NCBI GenBank assembly: GCA_013373265.1
Contig: JABXIC010000002.1
Location: forward strand, 1 to 46,993
DNA from: Methylocystaceae bacterium
GTDB taxonomy: Bacteria; Pseudomonadota; Alphaproteobacteria; Rhodospirillales; Terasakiellaceae
Length of the DNA stretch: 46,993 nucleotides
Reading direction: 5' to 3'
This document shows, one piece after another, positions 25,736 through 34,560 of the stretch. The translations under genes were made by a program, and so were the position numbers. Numbering within the stretch: position 1 is the first letter of the stretch; each line of letters starts with the position of its first letter. A model generated the notes under the pieces. It searched no databases. It was not told where the DNA came from and saw only the letters and a program-made list of their open reading frames with translations.

Positions 25736-26836
25736 TTACTTTTGTATCCATGGGTTGTTTTCAAGTGTCGCATCATCGGGAACGCCCAAGGCTTCAAGAA
25801 CCTGTTCTTTGTGAGGGTCGAGATCTTCATCGACACAAACCATTGGGGCAGAGCAATTGTTGCAAAAATTAATTTCACTTCGCGCATCTTTTAACATGGC
25901 GATACGCAGTTGTTTCAAAGAGTCACCATCCCATATTTCTTTGACGCTTTGTTCATTGACATTGCCGATGACGACTTTTCTTGGCCAATCAAGTGTACAT
26001 GGACTTGTTGTGCCATCACAGTTGAAGTGAAGATACATAAAGGTAAATGGGCAGATGTTTTTATATTTTTTGATTTTTTGATCATACATACCCGTTTCAT
26101 CGACTTCATTTTGTTTGTCGGCCTGTGTTTCAGCCCATTGAGGGACAATTTTTTCTATGTAAATTTCATCGCAGATATTGCCAAAGGTATGGAAGAAATA
26201 TTGGCGTTCCTCCTCACTGAGGACGTGAATAGTATCGTCATTTTGATCAAGTGAATTGGTTCGATCTGCAATTTTAATATAGATTTTACAATCATCGCGC
26301 CGATTATATAAGTCGGTGATGCCTGCAATCATTTGATCCATATCTTGTCGTACGCCAGCAACTTGCATGTATCTTTCAGATGTTAGTCCCTCTAAAGAAA
26401 GATTAATGCGCTGAATGCCTGCGTCAATCAGTGCTCTGTTAAGCTCCGGGGTTAGCTTTGATCCATTAGTGAACAGTTCTATAATTTCTGCGACATCTTT
26501 ATTCCTTGCATAAGAAATCATGGCCGGGAGGTCAGGATTCATTGTCGGTTCACCATGGTTACCGATTTTTATTTTTTTTATTTTTTCATCAAATTTTTCT
26601 AGGTCATCAACGATCTTTTCAAAGGTTTCAATAGACATCATGCCTCTTTTAAGGCCGACTTCTTTCATTGCTTTATTATCGGCTTGAAAGCAAAAACTAC
26701 ATTTGAAATTACACAGGCTGCAGACATCAATATGTACTGAAAATGGTGTACTTAAAGGGACACGGTCTTCAAGAGGAACTTTTTTGGCAGAATAAATTCT
26801 GGGCTGGACGACTGCAGATATTTCATTTTTTTTCAT
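25736..26836 (-). CDS. Radical SAM/SPASM-domain protein
   Basis: A 366-residue radical SAM protein. The cluster motif is CNFKCSFC (Cys42, 46, 49), with MMSIETFEKIV, the GNHGEPTMNPDLP loop and NLSLEGLTSERYMQVAGVR. The C-terminal SPASM region has cysteines in ICPFTFMYLHFNCDGTTSPC, with DWPRKVVIGNVNEQSVKEIW between, and ends FCNNCSAPMVC. This layout is shared with enzymes annotated as surface-polysaccharide-associated radical SAM proteins as well as peptide-maturing ones; no peptide substrate gene is adjacent. It lies 15 bases after the HAD phosphatase gene. It probably performs an oxidation, epimerisation or dehydration on a sugar or its attached acyl group; this is inference from context. Confidence 0.85.
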   Translation of the reverse strand: MKKNEISAVVQPRIYSAKKVPLEDRVPLSTPFSVHIDVCSLCNFKCSFCFQADNKAMKEVGLKRGMMSIETFEKIVDDLEKFDEKIKKIKIGNHGEPTMNPDLPAMISYARNKDVAEIIELFTNGSKLTPELNRALIDAGIQRINLSLEGLTSERYMQVAGVRQDMDQMIAGITDLYNRRDDCKIYIKIADRTNSLDQNDDTIHVLSEEERQYFFHTFGNICDEIYIEKIVPQWAETQADKQNEVDETGMYDQKIKKYKNICPFTFMYLHFNCDGTTSPCTLDWPRKVVIGNVNEQSVKEIWDGDSLKQLRIAMLKDARSEINFCNNCSAPMVCVDEDLDPHKEQVLEALGVPDDATLENNPWIQK

Positions 26837-26851
26837 CGCGTTATCCTACTT

Positions 26852-27520
26852 TTATGTATTAGTTTTTAAAGTGTTTACAGAAAAAATATTAAAATCAAGC
26901 AGTTCACTTATATGTGTGATCGATGCATAGATTTGATTGGAAACGATCCCATCATTATAACCAGACTTGAAAAAAATAAATGGTATATTTGTAGCTTGGC
27001 AGGTTCTTTGGTCAACTGTGCTATCACCTACTAAAATTGTGTTTTTCGCAGTCGTTTCAAGTTGTGTTAATGCCGCATTTACGGGTTCAGGGTTGGGTTT
27101 TAGTTTCATTGAAGGCGTTTGAGAAATGACACTGTCAAAGTACGGGATAATGCCTGTGTCTTTCAGGACTTTATTGCATAGGTTTTCTGGTTTGTTTGTA
27201 CATATGCCGAGTTTGAGATTACGTTTTTTTAGCTCGTTCAGCGTGTTTTTGACCATGGGGTAAAGAGAGCTTTCAGGTGTCGTTATATTTTTGTATTTCA
27301 AACGAAACTCATTAATGAGATCTGCCGTACGTTCCTCACAAAAATCAAGCGCGCATTCAATGAGCGCAGGAGCACCGTGACTAATTTTTTCACGAAAGAA
27401 AGATATGTTCAGGGGTGGGTAACCACGTTCTGAACGCATTTGATTTAAAATCAATGCGGTTTCTTGGGCGCTATCAACTAATGTGCCATCTAGATCAAAA
27501 AGTATGGTAGTGATATCCAA
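26852..27520 (-). CDS. HAD-superfamily phosphatase, phosphoglycolate-phosphatase-like
   Basis: A 222-residue HAD hydrolase with all four motifs: FDLDGTLVDSA (motif I, nucleophile Asp10), CTNKPE (motif II Thr), KPNPEP (motif III Lys) and GDSTVDQRTCQAT (motif IV). The helical cap between motifs I and II fits the Gph/PGP subgroup. It would remove phosphate from a small sugar- or acid-phosphate. The gene follows the HpcH/HpaI-like gene by 1 base and precedes a radical SAM gene by 15, so it probably serves the same pathway, perhaps dephosphorylating an aldol product. Confidence 0.88.
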   Translation of the reverse strand: MDITTILFDLDGTLVDSAQETALILNQMRSERGYPPLNISFFREKISHGAPALIECALDFCEERTADLINEFRLKYKNITTPESSLYPMVKNTLNELKKRNLKLGICTNKPENLCNKVLKDTGIIPYFDSVISQTPSMKLKPNPEPVNAALTQLETTAKNTILVGDSTVDQRTCQATNIPFIFFKSGYNDGIVSNQIYASITHISELLDFNIFSVNTLKTNT

Positions 27521-27521
27521 G

Positions 27522-28328
27522 TTAAAGCACCTTTGCCTCTAATTCGTTGCACCGTGTTTGAAGCATTTGAATGCGGCTATCATCTTCGTTGGCGATGTTT
27601 TGGTAATAACTCTGTTTGTTTTGTAACCAAAGAAGTTCAAAGCGCACAGCATCGCATAAACCTTTTTCGATATTTTTTAATGATAATGCATCGGCATCCC
27701 AAACAATTTTGCGCGTTTCAAAACGGGTGAGATGAATGTCGTGAATTTGGCTTAAAGCAGGTAGGGCTTCAATTGAGACACCGCCACCAACAACCAATGT
27801 AAGGTTATGTTCTTTACACTTTTCTGCGATGTGAAAGGAATATTCTTGAACCGCAGGGGTATTGATATCGTCTCGTGACATGTTGTTTGATCCCGTGAAG
27901 TCGACACGTCCAAAAACCACTCCTAAACTTGACTTTTCACTGGCCGCTAATGCTGCGATATCATCCAGCTGATGATAGGCGGTTATGGTTTCGAGGTTAA
28001 ATAAGAATTCCATATCCGTCATTTCTTCAGAGGAGTAGATTTTATTTCGGGCAGCAATATATTTGCTCAGCGCATAAGGCGTTTCAATCATCGGGGCAAT
28101 AATATGTTCAACACCAAATTGTTTGGCTTCGATCAGATCTCGAATAGCTTCACAACCGCCAATTTTCAGGGCAACATCAAGGTCTGCACGGCGGGTAATT
28201 TCTAGCAGGCGCAAAAACTCGTCAATTCGTGTCCCTTCGGCTTCGAATTCAGCTTTGACGCTTACATAGCCGTAATGTTCCTTTCCTCGCTTCAAAATTT
28301 CGAGCATTTCTTTTTCGTATCTATTCAT
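27522..28328 (-). CDS. HpcH/HpaI aldolase/citrate-lyase-like protein
   Basis: A 268-residue protein resembling the TIM-barrel HpcH/HpaI aldolase/citrate lyase superfamily: KIGGCEAIRDLIEAKQFGVE, the IIAPMIETPYALSKYIAARN block with the metal-binding Glu, a second acidic segment MEFLFNLETITAYHQ, and VVFGRVDFTGS. Members cleave or form carbon bonds of 2-oxo acids or acyl-CoA. The C-terminal 35 residues are a helical extension with coiled-coil character. Placed with a HAD phosphatase directly downstream, it suggests a small aldol-phosphate pathway, for example making a hydroxy-acid substituent, but that is inference. It follows rfbH after a 132-base AT-rich gap in which I see no clear promoter or hairpin. 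Confidence 0.75.
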   Translation of the reverse strand: MNRYEKEMLEILKRGKEHYGYVSVKAEFEAEGTRIDEFLRLLEITRRADLDVALKIGGCEAIRDLIEAKQFGVEHIIAPMIETPYALSKYIAARNKIYSSEEMTDMEFLFNLETITAYHQLDDIAALAASEKSSLGVVFGRVDFTGSNNMSRDDINTPAVQEYSFHIAEKCKEHNLTLVVGGGVSIEALPALSQIHDIHLTRFETRKIVWDADALSLKNIEKGLCDAVRFELLWLQNKQSYYQNIANEDDSRIQMLQTRCNELEAKVL

Positions 28329-28460
28329 TATTTTCTGCCTGCTATAGTATTTTTTTGCTGTCTTTGAATATATAGTACATGCCTTTAGTAATTACTCATA
28401 TTTATGTGCGAATTCTGGTGAAATATGAGACTGTATTTGTTCTATATAGATTTTTCATTG

Positions 28461-29849
28461 TCAGCTTTCCTTATAATCAATGCCGAGAGTTTCTTTGATT
28501 GTTGAAATTATGTAATCAAGCATATCAGTATGGAGTGAAGGTTGAACCCCGACCCAGAAAGAATTATTCATCACAATATCGGTGTTTTTTAATGAACCGC
28601 TGACACGGAATTTTTGGTTGGACATATAGGGTTGTTTTGTTAGATTGCCGGCGAATAACAAACGTGATCCGATCTTACGTTCATCCAGTTTTTTGATCAT
28701 TTCAACGCGGCTGACAGGGGCATTGTCTTTGAGCGTCAATGGAAAGCCAAACCAAGATGGGTCGGAATTTGGTGTATTTTCAGGAAGAATAAGAAATTCT
28801 TGGCAAGATTTTAAACCAGCTTTTAAATAGTTAAAGTTTCTTTTGCGCAAGCTGATAAATTCTTCTAGGCGTTCCAATTGCGCAAGGCCACAGGCGGCTT
28901 GCATATCTGTGATTTTGAGATTGTACCCAACATGGCTGTAGATATATTTATGATCATAGCCTTCAGGTAAATCACCAAGCTTCCAGCAGAAACGTTTTTG
29001 ACATGTGTTATCTTCGCCTGGTGCGCAAAAACAATCACGGCCCCAATCTCTAAAAGATTCTATAATCGGTTTTAACAGACCATTATTCGTATATACGGCG
29101 CCACCTTCGCCCATTGTAATATGGTGCGCGGGATAAAAACTTAAGGTGCCAATATCTCCAAATGTGCCAACAAGGCGAGGAACGCCTGCTTTAATGGGAT
29201 ATTTGCGATCACGTTTTATGGGTTTTGTTGGAGTGTATGTTGTTCCTAGTGCATCACATGTATCTTCAATCACCCAAAGGTCGTGTGTTTGGGCAATTGT
29301 CATAATTTTGTCTAGGTCAAAAGGATTGCCTAATGTATGAGCAAGCATAATGGCTTTTGTTTTGTCGCTGACGGCGGCTTCAATTAAATGGGGGTCAATG
29401 TTGTATGTCGGGATGTGGACATCTACAAAAACGGGAATAAGGCCATACTGCAAAAGTGGGTTTACACTTGTGGGGAAGCCTGCAGCAACGCAGATGACTT
29501 CATCACCTGGTTTTAAAGCTTTTTCTGTTAATTTGGGCGAGGTTAGGGCGGCTACGGATAATAGGTTGGCAGACGAACCAGAGTTTGTTGTCAGAGCATG
29601 TTTTACAGATAGATAACTGGCCAGTTTTTTTTCAAAAGAAGCATTGAATCGTCCGGTGGTGAGCCAACCATCTAAGGAGGCTTCGACAAGGTGTTGTAGT
29701 TCGTTCACGCCGATCATTTTACCAGAGGGCGCAATGATGGTTTCGCCAGCTTTAAAGGGGGGAATTTGCGCATTTTCTGCTGCATATTCAGCTACAAGCT
29801 GGCTGATTTTTTTCCGAATTTCTTTTTGTTTTTGCGTGTCTTGGTTCAC
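28461..29849 (-). CDS. rfbH: CDP-4-keto-6-deoxyglucose 3-dehydrase (E1), RfbH
   Basis: PMP- and [2Fe-2S]-dependent dehydrase that removes the C3 hydroxyl of CDP-4-keto-6-deoxyglucose. It keeps the diagnostic [16 protein letters not shown], where His replaces the Lys that binds PLP in ordinary aminotransferases, and the iron-sulfur cysteines (DTCDALG, then [11 protein letters not shown]). The order [32 protein letters not shown] and [20 protein letters not shown] is near-identical to Salmonella RfbH. I choose the GTG at 29849, two bases after the rfbG stop; a longer frame from 29915 overlaps rfbG by 65 bases. About 25 residues longer than the Salmonella protein at the N-terminus. No RfbI/AscD-type reductase (E3), which completes the reaction, is in the window. 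Confidence 0.95.
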   Translation of the reverse strand: MNQDTQKQKEIRKKISQLVAEYAAENAQIPPFKAGETIIAPSGKMIGVNELQHLVEASLDGWLTTGRFNASFEKKLASYLSVKHALTTNSGSSANLLSVAALTSPKLTEKALKPGDEVICVAAGFPTSVNPLLQYGLIPVFVDVHIPTYNIDPHLIEAAVSDKTKAIMLAHTLGNPFDLDKIMTIAQTHDLWVIEDTCDALGTTYTPTKPIKRDRKYPIKAGVPRLVGTFGDIGTLSFYPAHHITMGEGGAVYTNNGLLKPIIESFRDWGRDCFCAPGEDNTCQKRFCWKLGDLPEGYDHKYIYSHVGYNLKITDMQAACGLAQLERLEEFISLRKRNFNYLKAGLKSCQEFLILPENTPNSDPSWFGFPLTLKDNAPVSRVEMIKKLDERKIGSRLLFAGNLTKQPYMSNQKFRVSGSLKNTDIVMNNSFWVGVQPSLHTDMLDYIISTIKETLGIDYKES

Positions 29850-29850
29850 G

Positions 29851-30903
29851 TTACTTTCCCAACTTTTCAAGATATTCAGTAATTTGCTTTTGGCTGAAAG
29901 TGCGTATGTTCTCATGGTTTAAATACGCAAGTTGCCAGTCTATGACTTTGTTTAAAGTCGTAGACAAATCCCATATGGGTTGCCAGTTTAGTTCTTTATA
30001 TGCTTTTGTGCTATCTAAGCGTAAGTTCTGTGCTTCATGAAAGTCTGCTCTGGCTGGGTCAAGCTTGAAAATTACTTCTTCGCCCCAATTTTTACTTATG
30101 TATTTCACAATCCAGTGGACAGATTTTGCTTCTTGTTCCGCAGGTCCAAAATTCCAACCTTGTGCATAAGGCATCCCTTTTTCATATAAGGCTTGGGCAA
30201 GGCTAAGATAGCCGATGAGAGGTTCGAAAACATGCTGCCAAGGGCGAATTGAGTTTGGATTACGGATATAAATTGTTTCTTTTTTGGTAATGGCGCGAAA
30301 CATATCTGGAATTAATCGATCTTTTGCCCAATCTCCGCCCCCAATAACGTTTCCTGCTCGCGCACTGGCAATGGGTAAACTATAAGATCTTTTGTAGGAT
30401 GAACCAATCAGTTCAGCACAACCTTTGCTGCTGCTATAGGGGTCAATGCCGCCCATTGCGTCATCTTCATGGTATGGGGTACTGCGTTCTTTGTTTTCAT
30501 AACATTTGTCAGATGTGACATTGACAACGGATTTAATCGAGGGGGTTTCTCTTACCGCTTCACACAAATGCACGAGGCCCATCACATTTGTTGAATATGT
30601 TTCAAGCGGATGGTCATAAGAATGACGTACTAAAGATTGGGCGGCCAAATGAATGAGAATATCAGGATTGGTTTGTTGAATTGCTTTTTTAATTTGTTCT
30701 TGGTCGCGGATGTCACCTCTTAAAGAAGTCATACCCTTTGCGACATGTGCAATTTTAAAAAGGTTTGGAGTTGTCGGTGCCGGCAGAGAAAAGCCCGTCA
30801 CATTCGCGCCTAACTCCTGTAGTATGAGTGAAAGCCAACTGCCTTTAAAGCCAGTGTGACCAGTCATAAATACGTTTTTGCCTTTCCAGAACGAATACTT
30901 CAT
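29851..30903 (-). CDS. rfbG: CDP-glucose 4,6-dehydratase RfbG
   Basis: Converts CDP-glucose to CDP-4-keto-6-deoxyglucose. Extended SDR with [20 protein letters not shown] at the N-terminus, [32 protein letters not shown], the catalytic PYSSSK (YxxxK) and [20 protein letters not shown], all characteristic of RfbG. 350 residues, normal length. The ATG at 30903 shares one base with the rfbF stop (TGATG), a better start than the ATG at 30918, which overlaps rfbF by 16 bases. It acts between RfbF and RfbH; the three genes are in pathway order. Confidence 0.95.
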   Translation of the reverse strand: MKYSFWKGKNVFMTGHTGFKGSWLSLILQELGANVTGFSLPAPTTPNLFKIAHVAKGMTSLRGDIRDQEQIKKAIQQTNPDILIHLAAQSLVRHSYDHPLETYSTNVMGLVHLCEAVRETPSIKSVVNVTSDKCYENKERSTPYHEDDAMGGIDPYSSSKGCAELIGSSYKRSYSLPIASARAGNVIGGGDWAKDRLIPDMFRAITKKETIYIRNPNSIRPWQHVFEPLIGYLSLAQALYEKGMPYAQGWNFGPAEQEAKSVHWIVKYISKNWGEEVIFKLDPARADFHEAQNLRLDSTKAYKELNWQPIWDLSTTLNKVIDWQLAYLNHENIRTFSQKQITEYLEKLGK

Positions 30904-31673
30904 CACCAAACCTTCCAAGGCGCCTTATTTGTTGCCCATAGTTCTTCTAAATATTTTTGATCGCGTAAGGTGTCCATCGGTTGCCAGAAACCTTTGTGCA
31001 CAAATGCAGCAACTTTTTTTTCTTTAGATAAACGTTCAATTGGTTCTGCTTCCCAAATCGTTTGATCGCCTTCCAAATAATCAAAGACTTCGGGGGAAAG
31101 CACAAAGAAACCACCATTGATTTCAGCACCATCTCTTTGAGGCTTTTCTTGGAAGGAACGAACTAGGTGTCCATCAATATCTAATGCACCGAACCGACCT
31201 GGGGGCGTTGTCGCTGCAAGTGTGACCTTCACGTTTTTTTCTTTATGGAAGGCAATTGTATCTGTGATGTTGATATCGCTTACACCATCGCCATAGGTGA
31301 AACAGAATAGATCTTCATCTTTTACATATTTTTGAATACGTTTCAGTCGTCCACCTGTCATGGTTCCTTCGCCCGTATCAACAAGCGTGACACGCCAAGG
31401 TTCTGCAGCTCGATGGTGAACCTCCATGTTATTGGAGCGCATGTCAAAGGTCACGTCTGACATATGAAGGAAATAGTTCGCGAAATATTCCTTGATGACA
31501 TAGCCCTTGTAACCACAACAAATAATGAAATCATTAATGCCGTAAGCTGAGTATATTTTCATGATATGCCATAAAATTGGCTTTCCACCGATTTCAATCA
31601 TGGGCTTAGGTTTTAGGTGAGTTTCTTCAGCAATACGCGAACCTAGACCACCTGCAAGAATAACAGCTTTCAT
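30903..31673 (-). CDS. rfbF: Glucose-1-phosphate cytidylyltransferase RfbF
   Basis: Forms CDP-glucose from glucose-1-phosphate and CTP, entry to CDP-3,6-dideoxyhexoses. The N-terminal motif MKAVILAGGLGSRIAEETHL, then KPKPMIEIGGKPILWHIMKI and IICCGYKGYVIKEYF, is specific for this enzyme rather than for the dTDP- or UDP-forming ones. Further family features are FTYGDGVSDINI and VTLAATTPPGRFG, and the ending GFWQPMDTLRDQKYLEELW. Start at ATG 31673, preceded by AAAGGA at seven bases; an in-frame upstream start at 31709 adds 12 residues with no family match. 256 residues, normal. A 60-base gap separates it from the upstream ligase gene. Confidence 0.95.
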   Translation of the reverse strand: MKAVILAGGLGSRIAEETHLKPKPMIEIGGKPILWHIMKIYSAYGINDFIICCGYKGYVIKEYFANYFLHMSDVTFDMRSNNMEVHHRAAEPWRVTLVDTGEGTMTGGRLKRIQKYVKDEDLFCFTYGDGVSDINITDTIAFHKEKNVKVTLAATTPPGRFGALDIDGHLVRSFQEKPQRDGAEINGGFFVLSPEVFDYLEGDQTIWEAEPIERLSKEKKVAAFVHKGFWQPMDTLRDQKYLEELWATNKAPWKVW

Positions 31674-31733
31674 TTTTGTATTCCTTTCAGATTTTCTATG
31701 GTTAAACAATAAAGTATTTTCTTAAACAATATA

Positions 31734-33251
31734 TTACTCTCCATACTTGAAAATACGCAGAGGAAGTGTCCAGTCTTTATTGAGCGGATTATAAATTTTG
31801 CGTAACTCTATTTTAGATATTTTTCCAGACGGGGTGAGGGGGAGGCGATCTGTGAAAAAATATTTTAAAGGTTGTTGGAATGTTGCTAGGTTAGCATTTG
31901 CAAGCTTCCGCAATTCCTGTTCAACATTATTATTATCCTGTGGAATGCAGATCGCGATAACGACTTCACCTAACAAAGTGTCTTTTACACCAATGACCGC
32001 TACTTCTTTGATTGCAGGATGGGAGAGCAGGATTTTCTCGATATCTAGGGGATAGATGTTGATGCCACCAGAGATGATCACATCCTTTTTGCGACTGACA
32101 TAAGATAGAAAACCTTCTTGATCTATACTCCCGAGATCGCCAGTTAAGAAATATTGAGATGCATGTGAGGATTGCGTTAATGCGTCTTGCTTGTAATAAC
32201 CTTCAAATGCCAAAGGAGATTTAACGGCAATTTCGCCAATTTCACCGATTGGTATTTCGTTTAAGTCATCATTTAAAATCTTAATGCTGACATCTTTGCA
32301 GGGTAATCCGACGGTACTAAATTTAGCAGTTGCATGTTCAGGAGCGAGCTTACTTGCGACAGCAACTTCTGTCGCACCATAAATTTCGTGAAAGTTACAG
32401 CCAGCCTTTTCAAAAAGATGTTTTTTGAATTCGGCATCTATGGGAGCCGATGACGTTACGATGGTTTTTAGCGAACTTAACTTGTGTGTATTTCTAAAGA
32501 GAGCGTCTTTTAGGGCATAGAGATGTGAAGAAACACAAATGATAAAACTAACTTTGTGTTTTTCAACAAGGTTTATCCATTCATTTGGTGTGAATTCAGA
32601 GAGATAAACGACTGTCGCACCTAATAATAACGGTACAAAGATCAGGCGTTGTCCCATTGAATGAAAATATGGGGATGCGCACAGTACGACATCATTGTCG
32701 CTTAAATTGTATAAATCCCATGTTTGTTGTGCACGTTTGACTTTGACTTCTTGCGAAACAACAATTGGTTTTGGGGTCCCTGTTGAGCCGGATGATAATG
32801 TAATTAAGTAATCCGTTTCATGGGACCAAGAGGAGGTGGATTGGGGGAGAGGGGTGTGTTTCGAGTTTAGTTCTTCTGTCGAAATATAAATATATTTGTT
32901 TGGAGCGCAGGCGCTTATTTTAGACGAAAAAATAGGTTCATAGATAACAATATTAACATCGCAAGATTGCCAGCCGTTTTCCATTTGAGCAGGTAACATC
33001 TGTTTATTGGTTGGTATGCAAGCTCCATCAAGTTTTGCAATCGCAAGAGAGAGCGTAATATTGAAGAAAGGGTCATCAAAAAGAAGAGCGATGCGTGGGC
33101 GTTTAGAATATCTGCTAGATATGAAGTCAGCCCAAAGGTCGGCTTGTTCTAAAATATGGGCGTAACTGTACGAAACACCTTGAGAGATCAAGGCAGTTTT
33201 TACTGCAAAGTGAAGAGCTTGAGTTTTGAAGGTTTCGTATAGATAAGCCAT
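31734..33251 (-). CDS. AMP-forming acyl-CoA/acyl-ACP ligase-like enzyme
   Basis: ANL-superfamily adenylating enzyme of 505 residues. The AMP-binding loop is LITLSSGSTGTPKPIVVSQ, with YGATEVA, the LTGDLGSIDQEGFLSYVSR hinge region and the C-terminal LTPSGKISKIELRK whose Lys is the adenylation lysine. Activates a carboxylic acid as acyl-AMP and passes it to a thiol. The dedicated acyl carrier protein gene ends one base before this ATG (33251), so that ACP is the likely acceptor. A longer frame from 33320 would overlap the ACP gene by 68 bases and is rejected. In this array it probably activates an acid for transfer onto a sugar amine or hydroxyl. The acid cannot be read from the sequence. Confidence 0.87.
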   Translation of the reverse strand: MAYLYETFKTQALHFAVKTALISQGVSYSYAHILEQADLWADFISSRYSKRPRIALLFDDPFFNITLSLAIAKLDGACIPTNKQMLPAQMENGWQSCDVNIVIYEPIFSSKISACAPNKYIYISTEELNSKHTPLPQSTSSWSHETDYLITLSSGSTGTPKPIVVSQEVKVKRAQQTWDLYNLSDNDVVLCASPYFHSMGQRLIFVPLLLGATVVYLSEFTPNEWINLVEKHKVSFIICVSSHLYALKDALFRNTHKLSSLKTIVTSSAPIDAEFKKHLFEKAGCNFHEIYGATEVAVASKLAPEHATAKFSTVGLPCKDVSIKILNDDLNEIPIGEIGEIAVKSPLAFEGYYKQDALTQSSHASQYFLTGDLGSIDQEGFLSYVSRKKDVIISGGINIYPLDIEKILLSHPAIKEVAVIGVKDTLLGEVVIAICIPQDNNNVEQELRKLANANLATFQQPLKYFFTDRLPLTPSGKISKIELRKIYNPLNKDWTLPLRIFKYGE

Positions 33252-33252
33252 A

Positions 33253-33498
33253 TTAGGGTGACATTTTCGTTTTAATGTGAAGTGAAAGTTGTCCAATAAT
33301 GTGGAGTTCGGGTCGTGCAAAATCTTGAGGCGTGAATTTAATGTTATAGACGCTTTCTAAAGTGATAAATAAATTCAGAATAGCGTAAGAATCTAATAAA
33401 CCTGTTTCAATAAAGTTTGTATCTTCATTAAGCCCTTCTGCATTGTGTGATGCATTTTCGGTGATGTAATTGATGATGAAATCCTGAATTTCGTTCAT
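33253..33498 (-). CDS. Acyl carrier protein
   Basis: A small acidic helical protein of 81 residues. The attachment site for 4'-phosphopantetheine is the Ser in GLLDSYAILNLF (about residue 37), where Tyr replaces the usual Leu after DS. Preceded by NFIETG and followed by the LESVYNIKFTPQDF recognition helix, as in peptidyl and acyl carrier proteins of specialised pathways. Not the fatty-acid synthase AcpP, which is located elsewhere in such genomes and has the conserved DSLD. Situated 10 bases after pseI and 1 base before the ligase, it probably carries an acyl group for sugar modification. Confidence 0.85.
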   Translation of the reverse strand: MNEIQDFIINYITENASHNAEGLNEDTNFIETGLLDSYAILNLFITLESVYNIKFTPQDFARPELHIIGQLSLHIKTKMSP

Positions 33499-33507
33499 GA
33501 TGATACT

Positions 33508-34560
33508 CTATTCAATAATGTTCCATGTGAGCCGGTCTCCTATATTTAAATCACATGTAGCGCTACGGCCTAACACGATTGATTTAAATTTGGGTTCCAG
33601 TCCATATCCCGGGCGAACGGATTTGATGTTATGTTCTGTAAAAACTTCTCCCTTTTTGAGGGGGGCGCTAATGTATAAAGAGCGTCGCCCATTTTTATTT
33701 TTTTTGGCTTCGGGCGTAAGTTCATAGCAGACTTGCCCAATGGCTTTTTCCACTTGTCGAATTTCAGTGATCATGTTTTGAAATTCTGTAATGGTGAGGG
33801 AGAAGAAGTCATCAACCGTTTTTTCGCCATCATCTAATTTGATGTGTTTTTCAATGACCGTTGCGCCTAAGGCTACTGCAGCAATTGAAACGCCGATACC
33901 GATAGTGTGGTCTGATAACCCCGCTTGGCAACCAAATGTTTCCATCAAATTAGGTATTGTTTTTAAATTCACTTCTTCTGGCGGTGTCGGGTAAGCGGTT
34001 GTGCATTTCAATAAAATAATATCGGTGCAGCCATTTGTCTTAAGGCATTCGATTGCATCATAAATATCGCCAATATTTGCAAGTCCTGTTGAGACGATCA
34101 CAGGTTTACCAGTTTTTGCGACTTTTTCTAACAAGCCCATATCAACAATTTCAGGAGAAGCAATTTTATAGGCTTTAACAGGGTATTTCTCTAGCTCATC
34201 AACAGAGGTCTCATCAAAGACGGAACCAAACAGTTCAACACCTCTTTTCCCTGCTTCTTCAAACAGTGTTGGAAACCATTCCCATGGTGTATGTGCATAC
34301 TCATAAAGCTCATATAAGTTATTATATGCAGCCCATGCATTATCTGTTGCGATGGCAAAATCATCATTATTTGTCTTTAAAGTGATCGTATCCGGGCGAT
34401 AGGCTTGTAGTTTTATGGCGTCAGCACCCGTGTCACAAGCAGCATGAAATAAGGCAACACATTTTTGTAAATCCCCACCATGATTACCGGATAATTCTGC
34501 AATGATATATGTTGGTTCATTGTGCCCTACACGTTTATTTCCAATGGATATAGGTTTCAT
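33508..34560 (-). CDS. pseI: Pseudaminic acid synthase PseI
   Basis: Condenses 2,4-diacetamido-2,4,6-trideoxy-L-altrose with phosphoenolpyruvate to pseudaminic acid. NeuB-family barrel with EPTYIIAELSGNHGGDL, DAIKLQAYRPDTITL, FDETSVDELE, KIASPEIVDMGLLEK, LLKCTTAYPTPPEEVNL, GLSDHTIGIGVSIAAVALGA and VIEKHIKLD, followed by a C-terminal SAF (antifreeze-like) domain (about 290-350). Closer to PseI than to NeuB in the wording of several motifs, though legionaminic synthase cannot be fully excluded from sequence reading alone. The presence of PseB, PseG and PseF supports pseudaminic acid. Start overlaps the oxidoreductase stop by 4 bases (ATGA). 350 residues, normal. Confidence 0.92.
   Translation of the reverse strand: MKPISIGNKRVGHNEPTYIIAELSGNHGGDLQKCVALFHAACDTGADAIKLQAYRPDTITLKTNNDDFAIATDNAWAAYNNLYELYEYAHTPWEWFPTLFEEAGKRGVELFGSVFDETSVDELEKYPVKAYKIASPEIVDMGLLEKVAKTGKPVIVSTGLANIGDIYDAIECLKTNGCTDIILLKCTTAYPTPPEEVNLKTIPNLMETFGCQAGLSDHTIGIGVSIAAVALGATVIEKHIKLDDGEKTVDDFFSLTITEFQNMITEIRQVEKAIGQVCYELTPEAKKNKNGRRSLYISAPLKKGEVFTEHNIKSVRPGYGLEPKFKSIVLGRSATCDLNIGDRLTWNIIE

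Noticed and set aside
28461-29849. Sugar aminotransferase (PseC-like)
   Set aside because: Catalytic Lys is replaced by His and iron-sulfur cysteines are present, which identifies RfbH.
33253-33320. Longer N-terminus of the acyl ligase starting at 33320
   Set aside because: It would overlap most of the ACP gene end; the ATG at 33251 lies directly after the ACP stop and fits the family N-terminus.
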